6,843 nt of DNA from Akkermansiaceae bacterium (GTDB taxonomy: Bacteria; Verrucomicrobiota; Verrucomicrobiia; Verrucomicrobiales; Akkermansiaceae). Under the pieces are notes generated by a model that was not told where the DNA came from, did no database searches, and saw only the letters and a list, made by a program, of their open reading frames with translations. Position 1 is the stretch's first letter. Each line of letters starts with the position of its first letter. The stretch lies in NCBI GenBank assembly GCA_029287105.1, contig JARFRT010000167.1, forward strand, positions 1-6,843. Reading direction: 5' to 3'. A program made the translations under genes and the position numbers. Shown here in pieces: positions 1 through 5,586 of this stretch.

Positions 1-674
1 TGACCGTCAACGGCGGCAGCGACACCGATACCCAGATCACCATGACCGCCAACACGGCGAGCGATCCGTCCGGAGTCGAGTATTACTTTACTGAGACCAG
101 CGGCAATCCGGGCGGCGGCGACAGCGGCTGGCAGGACAGTCCGACCTACACTGACACCGGTCTGACACCCGGCATCCTCTACACTTATACGGTGACGGTA
201 CGCGACAAGAGCGGCAACCAGAACACCGCAGCCCCGTCGGCAGCCACTTCGGCCACCACCACGGGCACCGCTCCGAATATCTTCACCACCTACGTTGCCA
301 ATCCCACATGGGGACTGGCCGCGGGTGACAAGGGCCCGGAGGCCGACCCCGACGGCGACCGACTTTCGAACAGCCTGGAAGCATGGCTCGGAACGCATCC
401 CGGAGAACATAACCCGTTTGTCACCAGCCTCGCCTCCACCGCCACCACGGTCACCTTCACTCACCCGCAGAACGAGAACCCACCGACCGACCTGACCGGT
501 TACTACGAGTGGTCAGCCAACCTGACCGACTGGTACACCAGCGGTAACGGACCCGCCGGCGGCGCGACCGTGACTTTCGTGCCGGTCACCAGTGGCGCTG
601 TCACCACCGTCACGGCGACCTCCAGTGAGGCGTTCGGCCGGATTTTCCTGCGTGCCGGAGTGAACCAAAACTGA
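1..674 (+). CDS. C-terminal part of an exported fibronectin-III-like repeat protein (5' partial)
   Basis: The reading frame is open from the window edge (first full codon at base 3) to a TGA at 672-674, so the N-terminus lies upstream. An ATG at 42 is internal and not a likely start. The visible 223 residues begin with the end of an FN3/Ig-like beta domain: SGVEYYF, then GLTPG and TYTVTVRDKSGN at roughly residues 24-75. A Thr/Ala/Ser-rich linker follows. Next comes DPDGDRLSNSLEAWLGT, an acidic segment resembling thrombospondin-type-3 calcium-binding loops. The C-terminal beta-rich domain contains YYEWSANLTDWY and ends in RIFLRAGV. This arrangement is frequent in large secreted or surface proteins of Verrucomicrobiota (recalled, not searched). 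No PEP-CTERM anchor or C-terminal membrane segment is present. The function is unknown; extracellular adhesion or polysaccharide binding is a guess. The catalytic part, if any, would be upstream of the window. Confidence 0.8.
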   Translation, partial: TVNGGSDTDTQITMTANTASDPSGVEYYFTETSGNPGGGDSGWQDSPTYTDTGLTPGILYTYTVTVRDKSGNQNTAAPSAATSATTTGTAPNIFTTYVANPTWGLAAGDKGPEADPDGDRLSNSLEAWLGTHPGEHNPFVTSLASTATTVTFTHPQNENPPTDLTGYYEWSANLTDWYTSGNGPAGGATVTFVPVTSGAVTTVTATSSEAFGRIFLRAGVNQN

Positions 675-693
675 GGGAACTGAGGGAACTGAG
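669..693 (+). repeat. 9-bp tandem repeat creating three in-frame stop codons
   Basis: The unit AACTGAGGG is repeated about 2.8 times, starting at the stop codon of the FN3-like gene. Because the period is 9 bp, TGA recurs in the same frame at 672, 681 and 690, giving a triple stop. Confidence 0.8.
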
Positions 694-697
694 CCAT

Positions 698-714
698 GCA
701 GGCAACCTGCCTGC
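698..714. other. Small hairpin between the FN3-like gene and the esterase gene
   Basis: GCAGGC (698-703) and GCCTGC (709-714) are perfect inverted repeats around a 5-nt loop. No T-run follows, so this is not a standard intrinsic terminator. It may stabilise the 3' end of the upstream mRNA. Confidence 0.4.
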
Positions 715-742
715 TCCCGACACTCGAAAACCCCCAAAGTCA

Positions 743-775
743 TTGACCTGGCCAAGGTCACTGGCCCACTATATC
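743..775 (+). promoter_or_regulatory. Possible promoter with overlapping dyad upstream of the SGNH hydrolase gene
   Basis: TTGACC at 743-748 resembles a -35 box and TATATC at 770-775 a weak -10 box. The spacing of about 21 bp is longer than ideal. A perfect dyad, TGACCT (744-749) and AGGTCA (755-760) around 5 bp, overlaps the -35 candidate and could be an operator. A start site 6-7 bp after the -10 would fall on the ATG at 781, giving a leaderless or nearly leaderless mRNA. That fits the absence of any ribosome binding site. The call is speculative. Confidence 0.25.
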
Positions 776-780
776 ACCCC

Positions 781-1536
781 ATGAAAAAGTTCCCCGTGCT
801 GCTGACACTCGCTGTGCTTCTCAACACCGCCCACGCCCAGACTCCCGGAACCGTCAAAAAACCGGAGCCGGCCAACAGCGCAATCATCCCGGCCCATCGA
901 TTGGCACTCAAAGGCTGGAAGGCACGCCACGAAAAAATCGTCAAAAAGGTGCAAGCGGGCGACCCCCAACTCGTCTTGATTGGCGATTCCATCACCCATA
1001 GTTGGGATGGCAAGGACCGCGCGGAACTCCGGCAGCAATACCTGGACCGATACAACACGATTAACCTCGGAATCTCAGGGGACAGGACAGAGAACGTCAT
1101 CTGGCGATTACAAAATGGCGAGTTTGATGGCATCCATCCCAAGGTGGCCACCCTGTTGATCGGAACCAACAACACCGATGGCAATCACTACCTTCAAATC
1201 AGCACACCCGCTGAACTTGCCGCCGGGATAGGGAAGATTTGTTCGATTGTCAGAAAGAAATCGCCGGACACCGAAATCATCTTACTGGGAATCCTTCCCT
1301 ACGGATACAAACCGAATCACAGGGATGAAATCAACAAGGCCACCAACAGAATCATCTCCCGGTTCCCCGAAAAAGATCCTAAAATCCACTACCACGACCT
1401 CGGCCATCTCTTTCTCAAGGAGCACGGCAAAGTCAGAAGGGACCTGATGCCGGATTATCTACACCCCAACGGCGAAGGCGACAAATTGATCTTCGAGGCC
1501 CTCGCGCCGGTCATCTCGGAACTGATGCGGAAATAA
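781..1536 (+). CDS. Exported SGNH/GDSL esterase, PAF-acetylhydrolase-Ib-like
   Basis: This is a 251-residue hydrolase of the SGNH superfamily. Residues 1-19 look like a Sec signal peptide, with a KK n-region, a Val/Leu-rich core and AHA before the probable cleavage site at Ala19-Gln20, so the protein should be periplasmic or secreted. Block I is IGDSITHSW with the nucleophile Ser70. Block II is NLGISGDRT with oxyanion Gly97. Block III is LLIGTNN with Asn130. Block V is DYLH with Asp225 and His228 completing the triad. The GTNN form of block III and the WRLQNGE segment match the PAF-AH Ib alpha-subunit group rather than classical GDSL lipases. Bacterial members are usually inferred to deacylate or deacetylate sugars or polysaccharides; the substrate here is unknown. 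No Shine-Dalgarno sequence precedes the ATG. The start is supported by the signal peptide. The gene appears to be a separate unit from its neighbours. Confidence 0.9.
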   Translation: MKKFPVLLTLAVLLNTAHAQTPGTVKKPEPANSAIIPAHRLALKGWKARHEKIVKKVQAGDPQLVLIGDSITHSWDGKDRAELRQQYLDRYNTINLGISGDRTENVIWRLQNGEFDGIHPKVATLLIGTNNTDGNHYLQISTPAELAAGIGKICSIVRKKSPDTEIILLGILPYGYKPNHRDEINKATNRIISRFPEKDPKIHYHDLGHLFLKEHGKVRRDLMPDYLHPNGEGDKLIFEALAPVISELMRK

Positions 1537-1551
1537 AGGGAGGTGTTGATA

Positions 1552-1575
1552 CTGCCGCCCCCCCTTCGCGGGCAG
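1552..1575. repeat. Imperfect hairpin just after the esterase stop
   Basis: CTGCC-GC (1552-1558) pairs with GC-G-GGCAG (1568-1575), leaving one bulged G and a C-rich 9-nt loop. There is no T-run behind it. It could still act as a 3'-end stabiliser for the esterase mRNA. Confidence 0.45.
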
Positions 1576-1595
1576 AACGCCGCAGGCCCAAGGAG

Positions 1596-1615
1596 GAGGG
1601 ACACTCCTGTCCCTC
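1596..1615. repeat. REP-like palindrome, copy 1 (core GGACA-N4-TGTCC)
   Basis: GAGGGACA (1596-1603) and TGTCCCTC (1608-1615) form a perfect 8-bp stem around CTCC. Read on the minus strand the loop is GGAG, only one base different from the loop of the second copy at 1666-1685. The two copies are therefore inverted relative to each other. An alternative stem, TCGGC (1614-1618) with GCCGA (1626-1630), overlaps its 3' edge. Confidence 0.65.
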
Positions 1616-1665
1616 GGCAACCCAGGCCGATCACCCCAAGACAAGCCACCTCACCCATCCTCCGC

Positions 1666-1685
1666 TGTGGACAAGAGTGTCCACA
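1666..1685. repeat. REP-like palindrome, copy 2 (core GGACA-N4-TGTCC)
   Basis: TGTGGACA (1666-1673) and TGTCCACA (1678-1685) form a perfect 8-bp stem around AGAG. It shares the inner five base pairs and the loop pattern with copy 1 on the opposite strand, 50 bp away. Together they resemble the paired palindromes of BIME elements. A regulator operator with a 4-bp spacer is the alternative. Confidence 0.65.
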
Positions 1686-1688
1686 CTC

Positions 1689-1708
1689 CCTATTCGTCCC
1701 CGAATAGG
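1689..1708. repeat. Perfect 8-bp hairpin adjoining the REP-like pair
   Basis: CCTATTCG (1689-1696) and CGAATAGG (1701-1708) form a perfect stem around TCCC. The architecture (8-bp stem, 4-nt loop) equals the two preceding palindromes, but the stem sequence is unrelated to theirs. It starts 3 bp after copy 2. Confidence 0.6.
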
Positions 1709-1713
1709 CGGAA

Positions 1714-1734
1714 ATTGGCCGTTCCGGCGCCAAT
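1714..1734. repeat. Hairpin before the leuC promoter zone
   Basis: ATTGGC (1714-1719) pairs with GCCAAT (1729-1734) around a 9-nt loop that can form two further C-G pairs. A T-rich run follows only about 10 nt later, so it is not a good terminator. It may be the last member of the palindrome cluster or an operator. Confidence 0.45.
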
Positions 1735-1740
1735 GGGGGC

Positions 1741-1790
1741 ATATTTTTCAACTTTAGGGTGGCACGTTGCGCCGATCTCCCATTATATCC
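1741..1790 (+). promoter_or_regulatory. Probable promoter zone of the leu operon
   Basis: This is the only AT-rich stretch between the palindrome cluster and leuC. CATTATATC at 1781-1789 offers plausible -10 hexamers (CATTAT or TATATC, each 4 of 6 to consensus). No convincing -35 sits at the right distance; TTTTCA at 1745-1750 is too far and TTGCGC at 1767-1772 too near. A start near 1795 would give a leader of about 75 nt. Confidence 0.3.
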
Positions 1791-1869
1791 GCCTCCGACG
1801 CCTACGGGATGTATCCACAAGGGATTTACCATCCCCCCGGCGCCCCCCCCCGCAACAACCAACGAAAAC

Positions 1870-3273
1870 ATGGGAAAGACTCTATTCGACAAGATTTGGG
1901 ATGCGCACGCCGTGACAGAGATGTCAGACGGGCCAACACAGCTGTACATTGACCGCCAGTTCGCACACGAGGTCACATCACCCCAGGCATTCAACAGCCT
2001 GAGGGAGCGTGGATTGTCCGTGCTGCACCCGGAAAAAACGATTGCCACGCCGGATCATAACATCCCGACCTGGAATCAGGACATGCCCATCACCGATCCC
2101 ATCTCCAAATTCCAGGTGGAAACCCTGACCAAAAACTGTGAGGAGTTCGGTATTACCCTCTACGGCCTCGGCAACAACAAGAACGGTATCGTCCACGTGG
2201 TCGGCCCTGAAAATGGCTACACCCTGCCCGGCATGACCATCGTCTGCGGTGACAGCCACACATCAACCCACGGCGCCTTCGGCACGATTGCCTTCGGCAT
2301 CGGCACCAGTGAAGTCGAAATGGTACTCGCCAGCCAGTGTATCCTCCAGCCGCGCCCCAAGCGTATGCTCATCAGCATCGACGGTGATCTCGACAGGGGG
2401 GTTGCGTCCAAGGACATCATCCTCTATATCATCTCCCAATTGTCCACCGGCGGCGCCACCGGCTATTTTGTCGAATTTGCCGGCACCGCCATCACGGCAT
2501 TATCCATGGAGGCCCGCATGACACTCTGTAACATGAGTATCGAAATGGGTGCCCGCGGCGGCCTGATCGCGCCCGACCAAACCACCTTCGATTATGTCGA
2601 GGGTCGTGAGTTTGCCCCCAAGGGAGCCGACTGGGACAAGGCGCTGGCCTACTGGAAAACGTTAAAGACAGATGACGACGCGGAATTTGACAAGAGCCAC
2701 TATTTCAAAGCATCCGACATCGAACCGATGATCACCTACGGCACCAACCCGGGAATGGGTGTGGGTATTACGGGTTCCATCCCGACACTGGATGACATTG
2801 ACCCCGCCGGCCAGGCGTCGTTCAAACAATCGATGCAGTACATGGGCTTTGAGCCGGGCGATCAATTGATCGGCAAGAAAATCGACTATGTGTTCATCGG
2901 CTCATGCACCAACGGCCGGATCGAGGACCTGAGAACATTCTGTGACTTTATCAAGGGCAGGAAAAAAGCCGATGATGTGGTTGCCTGGATTGTCCCCGGA
3001 AGCCGCAAGGTCGAAAAACAAGCCCGCGACGAAGGCCTCATCCCTATTCTTGAGGAAGCAGGATTCGTGATGCGCCAACCCGGATGCTCCGCCTGCCTCG
3101 CCATGAACGACGATAAAGTGCCCGCCGGCAAGTACAGCGTTTCGACATCCAACAGGAACTTCGAAGGACGCCAGGGCCCCGGGGCACGGACGTTATTGTC
3201 AAGCGTGCTGACCGCCGCCGCCGCCGCCGTCACCGGCGTCGTCACCGACCCCCGAACCATGCTGCAGGACTAA
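1870..3273 (+). CDS. leuC: 3-isopropylmalate dehydratase large subunit LeuC
   Basis: The protein has 467 residues, the usual LeuC length (E. coli 466). With LeuD it forms the cytosolic heterodimer that isomerises 2-isopropylmalate to 3-isopropylmalate through cis-dehydration. It shows the aconitase-family layout: IDRQFAHEVTSPQAF near the N-terminus, GDSHTSTHG at 127-135, GSCTNGR at 344-350 and PGCSAC at 404-409. Cys346, Cys406 and Cys409 match the three [4Fe-4S] ligands of E. coli LeuC. The C-terminus has NRNFEGRQGPGAR (428-440) followed by an Ala-rich helix. The ATG at 1870 (MGKTLFDKIWDAH) was chosen because family members begin there. The in-frame extension to 1759 encodes a Pro-rich peptide with no family resemblance. 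No Shine-Dalgarno sequence is present; the leader is A/C-rich. It is the first gene of the leu operon, and leuD follows after 48 bp. Confidence 0.97.
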   Translation: MGKTLFDKIWDAHAVTEMSDGPTQLYIDRQFAHEVTSPQAFNSLRERGLSVLHPEKTIATPDHNIPTWNQDMPITDPISKFQVETLTKNCEEFGITLYGLGNNKNGIVHVVGPENGYTLPGMTIVCGDSHTSTHGAFGTIAFGIGTSEVEMVLASQCILQPRPKRMLISIDGDLDRGVASKDIILYIISQLSTGGATGYFVEFAGTAITALSMEARMTLCNMSIEMGARGGLIAPDQTTFDYVEGREFAPKGADWDKALAYWKTLKTDDDAEFDKSHYFKASDIEPMITYGTNPGMGVGITGSIPTLDDIDPAGQASFKQSMQYMGFEPGDQLIGKKIDYVFIGSCTNGRIEDLRTFCDFIKGRKKADDVVAWIVPGSRKVEKQARDEGLIPILEEAGFVMRQPGCSACLAMNDDKVPAGKYSVSTSNRNFEGRQGPGARTLLSSVLTAAAAAVTGVVTDPRTMLQD

Positions 3274-3290
3274 CATGTTGCAGGACCAAC
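3259..3290 (+). repeat. 16-bp tandem duplication across the leuC stop codon
   Basis: ATGCTGCAGGACTAAC (3259-3274) is followed directly by ATGTTGCAGGACCAAC (3275-3290), with 14 of 16 positions identical. The first copy carries the last leuC codons and its TAA stop. In the second copy the stop has become CAA. The duplication fills a third of the 48-bp gap before leuD and places an ATG one base after the leuC stop. Confidence 0.8.
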
Positions 3291-3321
3291 CCACTTCATC
3301 AACCACCCAACCATCAGAACC

Positions 3322-3918
3322 ATGGCAATCGAAAAATTTTCAACCCTGACCTCGACATGCATCCCGCTCGCTATCGAAAACGTGGATACGGACCAAATCA
3401 TCCCGGCCCGTTTTTTAAAGGCGACAACCAAGGAGGGCTTCGGAGACAACCTGTTCCGCGACTGGCGCTACGACAAGCAGGACCAGCCGAAGGCAGATTT
3501 CGTACTGAACGACCCTACCTACAGCGGCCAGGTCCTCGTCGGCGGCAAAAACTTTGGCAGCGGGTCAAGCCGCGAGCATGCCGCCTGGGCCCTCGCCGGA
3601 TACGGCATCAGAGTCGTCGTCTCCAGCTTCTTCGCCGATATCTTCAAGGGCAACGCGCTCAATAATGGCGTTCTTCCCGTGCAGGTGTCCGATGGCTTCC
3701 TGTCACAACTCTTCGCCGCCATCGATACGGATGCCCAAACCACGGTCACCGTCGACCTGCCGGCACAAAGCATCACCCTCGATGCCACAGGCGCATCCGA
3801 AAACTTCGAGATCAACGGGTATAAGAAGAATTGCCTGGCCAACGGGTACGACGACATCGACTACCTCTTGAGCAACAAGGCACAAATCGAAGCCTGGGAG
3901 AAAACCAGCTTCTATTAA
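3322..3918 (+). CDS. leuD: 3-isopropylmalate dehydratase small subunit LeuD
   Basis: The protein has 198 residues, the normal LeuD length. It supplies the swivelling domain of the isopropylmalate isomerase and pairs with LeuC directly upstream. Family motifs are IENVDTDQIIPARFLK (18-33), DNLFRDWRYD around 46-55, and GGKNFGSGSSREHAAWAL (74-91). The Arg84 region of that last motif contacts the substrate. FFADIFKGNALNNGVLP follows. The start MAIEKFSTLTS matches where relatives begin. The overall sequence looks closest to the Bacteroidota-type LeuD (from memory). No Shine-Dalgarno sequence precedes it. Translation may be helped by coupling to leuC and by the short frame opening at 3275 that overlaps the leuD start. 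Confidence 0.97.
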   Translation: MAIEKFSTLTSTCIPLAIENVDTDQIIPARFLKATTKEGFGDNLFRDWRYDKQDQPKADFVLNDPTYSGQVLVGGKNFGSGSSREHAAWALAGYGIRVVVSSFFADIFKGNALNNGVLPVQVSDGFLSQLFAAIDTDAQTTVTVDLPAQSITLDATGASENFEINGYKKNCLANGYDDIDYLLSNKAQIEAWEKTSFY

Positions 3919-3921
3919 AGC

Positions 3922-3946
3922 CATGCACGTGCATACACGCGCGCGT
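3922..3946. other. 25-bp strict alternating pyrimidine-purine tract (Z-DNA-prone)
   Basis: Every base from 3922 to 3946 alternates pyrimidine and purine without a break. The tract contains the perfect 12-bp palindrome ATGCACGTGCAT (3923-3934) and the 10-bp palindrome ACGCGCGCGT (3937-3946). It starts three bases after the leuD stop, in the 86-bp gap before the synthase gene. Such tracts favour left-handed Z-DNA or cruciforms under negative supercoiling. Any role here is inference. Confidence 0.7.
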
Positions 3947-3996
3947 CAGTCCGCCGCTTAGGAAACTCCCCCTTCACCAGCTCGCAGCCACCCAAT

Positions 3997-4001
3997 AAGG
4001 A
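3997..4001 (+). promoter_or_regulatory. Ribosome binding site of the leuA-family gene
   Basis: AAGGA lies 3 nt before the ATG at 4005. The spacing is short, but this is the only purine-rich Shine-Dalgarno-like sequence before any start in the window. It supports the 4005 start. Confidence 0.5.
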
Positions 4002-4004
4002 ACT

Positions 4005-5516
4005 ATGCACATCGAAATAATGGATACCACGCTCCGGGATGGCGAGCAAACGTCCGGGGTCTCATTTTCGGCGCATGAAAAGCTGAGCCTGGCCAAAATC
4101 CTGCTCGAAAACGTCAAGGTGGACCGACTTGAGGTGGCATCGGCAAAGGTGTCCGACGGCGAGTTTCAATCGGTCAAAAAAATCACCACGTGGGCAAAAA
4201 AACAGGGGTGCCTCGATCGAATCGAGGTGCTTGGCTTTGTCGATGGCAAGGTGTCGGTCGATTGGATTACCGGCGCAGGCGGGCGTGTCATCAACTTGCT
4301 GGCCAAGGGGTCACAGCACCATGTCGAACAACAGCTACGCAAGACCCCGGCGCAACACCTCGAAGACATCCAGGGCGTCATCGCCTATGCCACCAGCCAG
4401 AATGTCGCCGTAAACATCTACCTCGAGGATTGGTCGAATGGCATGGCCAATTCCCCGGAATACGTCTTTTTCATGGTCGACGGATTGAAGGACACCGGGA
4501 TCAAGCGCTTCATGCTGCCCGACACCCTGGGGGTGCTGAACCCGGACCAAACCTACGATTTCTGCCACCAGATGGTCACGCGCTACCCCGACCTCTGGTT
4601 CGATTTTCATGCGCACAACGATTACGACCTCGCCGCTGCCAACGTTTTCAGTGCGGTCAAGGCCAAGGTGCGCGGCATCCATGCCACCATCAACGGCATG
4701 GGGGAAAGGGCCGGCAACGTGCCGCTCTCCAGCGTGATCGGCGTGATTCACGATCAACTCAAACAAACCACCCATATCGATGAAAGCTCCATCAACAAGG
4801 TGAGCCGGATCGTGGAAACCTATTCAGGTGTTAGAATACCGGCGAACAAGCCGGTGATCGGCGAGTTTGTGTTCACCCAGACCGCCGGCATCCACGCCGA
4901 CGGCGACTCCAAGGCGAACCTCTATTACAACGACCTGCTCCCGGAACGATTCGGGCGCACCCGCGAATACGCCCTGGGCAAAACATCCGGCAAAGCGAAC
5001 ATCCAGAAAAACCTGCAGGAGCTCGGTATCAGCCTCGATCATGACGACATGAAACGGGTGACCAACCGGATCATCGAACTGGGCGATAAAAAGGAACGCG
5101 TCACCAAAGAAGACCTGCCCTTCATCATCGCCGATGTCCTGGGGAATAATTCCGAGAAGCACGACATCGAGGTGGTCAATTACTCGCTGTCACTCACCCA
5201 GGGGCTGAGCCCGGTGGGCACGGTGCGCGTCAGGATCAAAGGCGAACTTTACCAGGAGACAAGCACCGGCGACGGCCAATACAACGCCTTTGTCAAGGCC
5301 CTCTGGAAAATCTACAAACGCCTGGGCAAAGAGCATCCCTCCTTGATCGACTACTCGGTCACCATTCCCCCGGGTGGCCGGACCGACGCCCTCGTGGAAA
5401 CAACCATCCTGTGGAACTTCAAGGGCAAGGAATTCAAAACCAGAGGACTGGATGCCGACCAAACCGAGGCCGCCATCCAGGCAACGATCAAGATGCTCAA
5501 CATCATCGAGGAATAA
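4005..5516 (+). CDS. 2-isopropylmalate synthase-family enzyme, Bacteroidota-type (LeuA/citramalate synthase family)
   Basis: The 503-residue protein belongs to the DRE-TIM metallolyase superfamily, whose synthases condense acetyl-CoA with a 2-oxoacid. The N-terminal barrel has MDTTLRDGEQTSG (6-18), with Arg11 and Asp12 expected to hold substrate and metal. It also has LEVASAKVSDGEF (42-54), YLEDWSNG (139-146), HAHND (202-206) as metal ligands, INGMGERAGN (229-238) and TAGIHADGD (293-301). From about residue 385 the C-terminus matches the LeuA regulatory/dimer domain: STGDGQYNAF, LIDYSV and GRTDALVET. Position in the leu operon points to the first leucine step, 2-ketoisovalerate to 2-isopropylmalate. 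However, EVASAKVS and EDWSNG differ from classical LeuA (EVGFP, PEDATR), and the latter region recalls citramalate synthases, so pyruvate as substrate is possible. I recall close relatives in Bacteroidota annotated only by the regulatory domain. Leucine feedback control through that domain is inferred. Confidence 0.88.
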   Translation: MHIEIMDTTLRDGEQTSGVSFSAHEKLSLAKILLENVKVDRLEVASAKVSDGEFQSVKKITTWAKKQGCLDRIEVLGFVDGKVSVDWITGAGGRVINLLAKGSQHHVEQQLRKTPAQHLEDIQGVIAYATSQNVAVNIYLEDWSNGMANSPEYVFFMVDGLKDTGIKRFMLPDTLGVLNPDQTYDFCHQMVTRYPDLWFDFHAHNDYDLAAANVFSAVKAKVRGIHATINGMGERAGNVPLSSVIGVIHDQLKQTTHIDESSINKVSRIVETYSGVRIPANKPVIGEFVFTQTAGIHADGDSKANLYYNDLLPERFGRTREYALGKTSGKANIQKNLQELGISLDHDDMKRVTNRIIELGDKKERVTKEDLPFIIADVLGNNSEKHDIEVVNYSLSLTQGLSPVGTVRVRIKGELYQETSTGDGQYNAFVKALWKIYKRLGKEHPSLIDYSVTIPPGGRTDALVETTILWNFKGKEFKTRGLDADQTEAAIQATIKMLNIIEE

Positions 5517-5541
5517 TCAAAACCCACCAACAAATACCCGA

Positions 5542-5570
5542 CTGCTCGATGACCCGAAAGGATCAAGCAG
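5542..5570. other. Hairpin in the leader between the synthase gene and leuB
   Basis: CTGCT-C-GAT (5542-5550) pairs with ATC-A-AGCAG (5562-5570), giving 8 of 9 pairs with one C-A mismatch around an 11-nt loop. No T-run follows. It lies in the 70-bp gap before leuB and could modulate mRNA processing or stability between the two genes. Confidence 0.4.
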
Positions 5571-5586
5571 CCAACAAATCATCACT

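Larger units (their letters stand above)
1537..1869. other. Non-coding region between the esterase gene and leuC
   Basis: This 333-bp stretch holds no credible gene. Open frames crossing it give low-complexity, Pro/Arg-rich peptides unlike any family. Its first 200 bp are almost wholly inverted repeats (listed separately). It then becomes AT-rich around 1741-1790, where the leuC operon promoter most likely lies. It ends in a C-rich leader with C6 at 1833-1838 and C9 at 1843-1851. No T-box and no Leu-codon-rich leader peptide with attenuator was seen. Confidence 0.7.

Noticed and set aside
503..1184. Minus-strand open frames opposite the FN3-like and esterase genes
   Set aside because: They mirror clearly coding plus-strand frames and show no recognisable domains.
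1552..1734. CRISPR array
   Set aside because: The palindromes differ in sequence and spacing. There are no regular repeats with unique spacers and no cas genes.
1714..1748. Hairpin plus T-run as terminator of the esterase gene
   Set aside because: The T5 run begins about 10 nt after the stem, and GGGGGCATA intervenes, so it does not fit an intrinsic terminator.
1759..1869. In-frame N-terminal extension of leuC starting at 1759
   Set aside because: It encodes a Pro-rich peptide unlike LeuC. Family members start at MGKTLFDKIWDAH (1870), and the stretch overlaps the likely promoter and the C-rich leader.
1733..1915. Possible leucine leader peptide for attenuation of leuC (frame from ATG 1733)
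   Set aside because: Leu codons are scattered rather than clustered, the frame runs into leuC, and no terminator/antiterminator pair with a T-run follows.
3212..3229. (CCG)6 microsatellite in leuC
   Set aside because: It simply encodes part of the Ala-rich C-terminal helix that is normal for LeuC.
5374..5586. In-frame N-terminal extension of leuB
   Set aside because: It overlaps the end of the synthase gene in another frame and encodes Pro/Ser/Arg-rich shadow sequence. LeuB begins at 5587.
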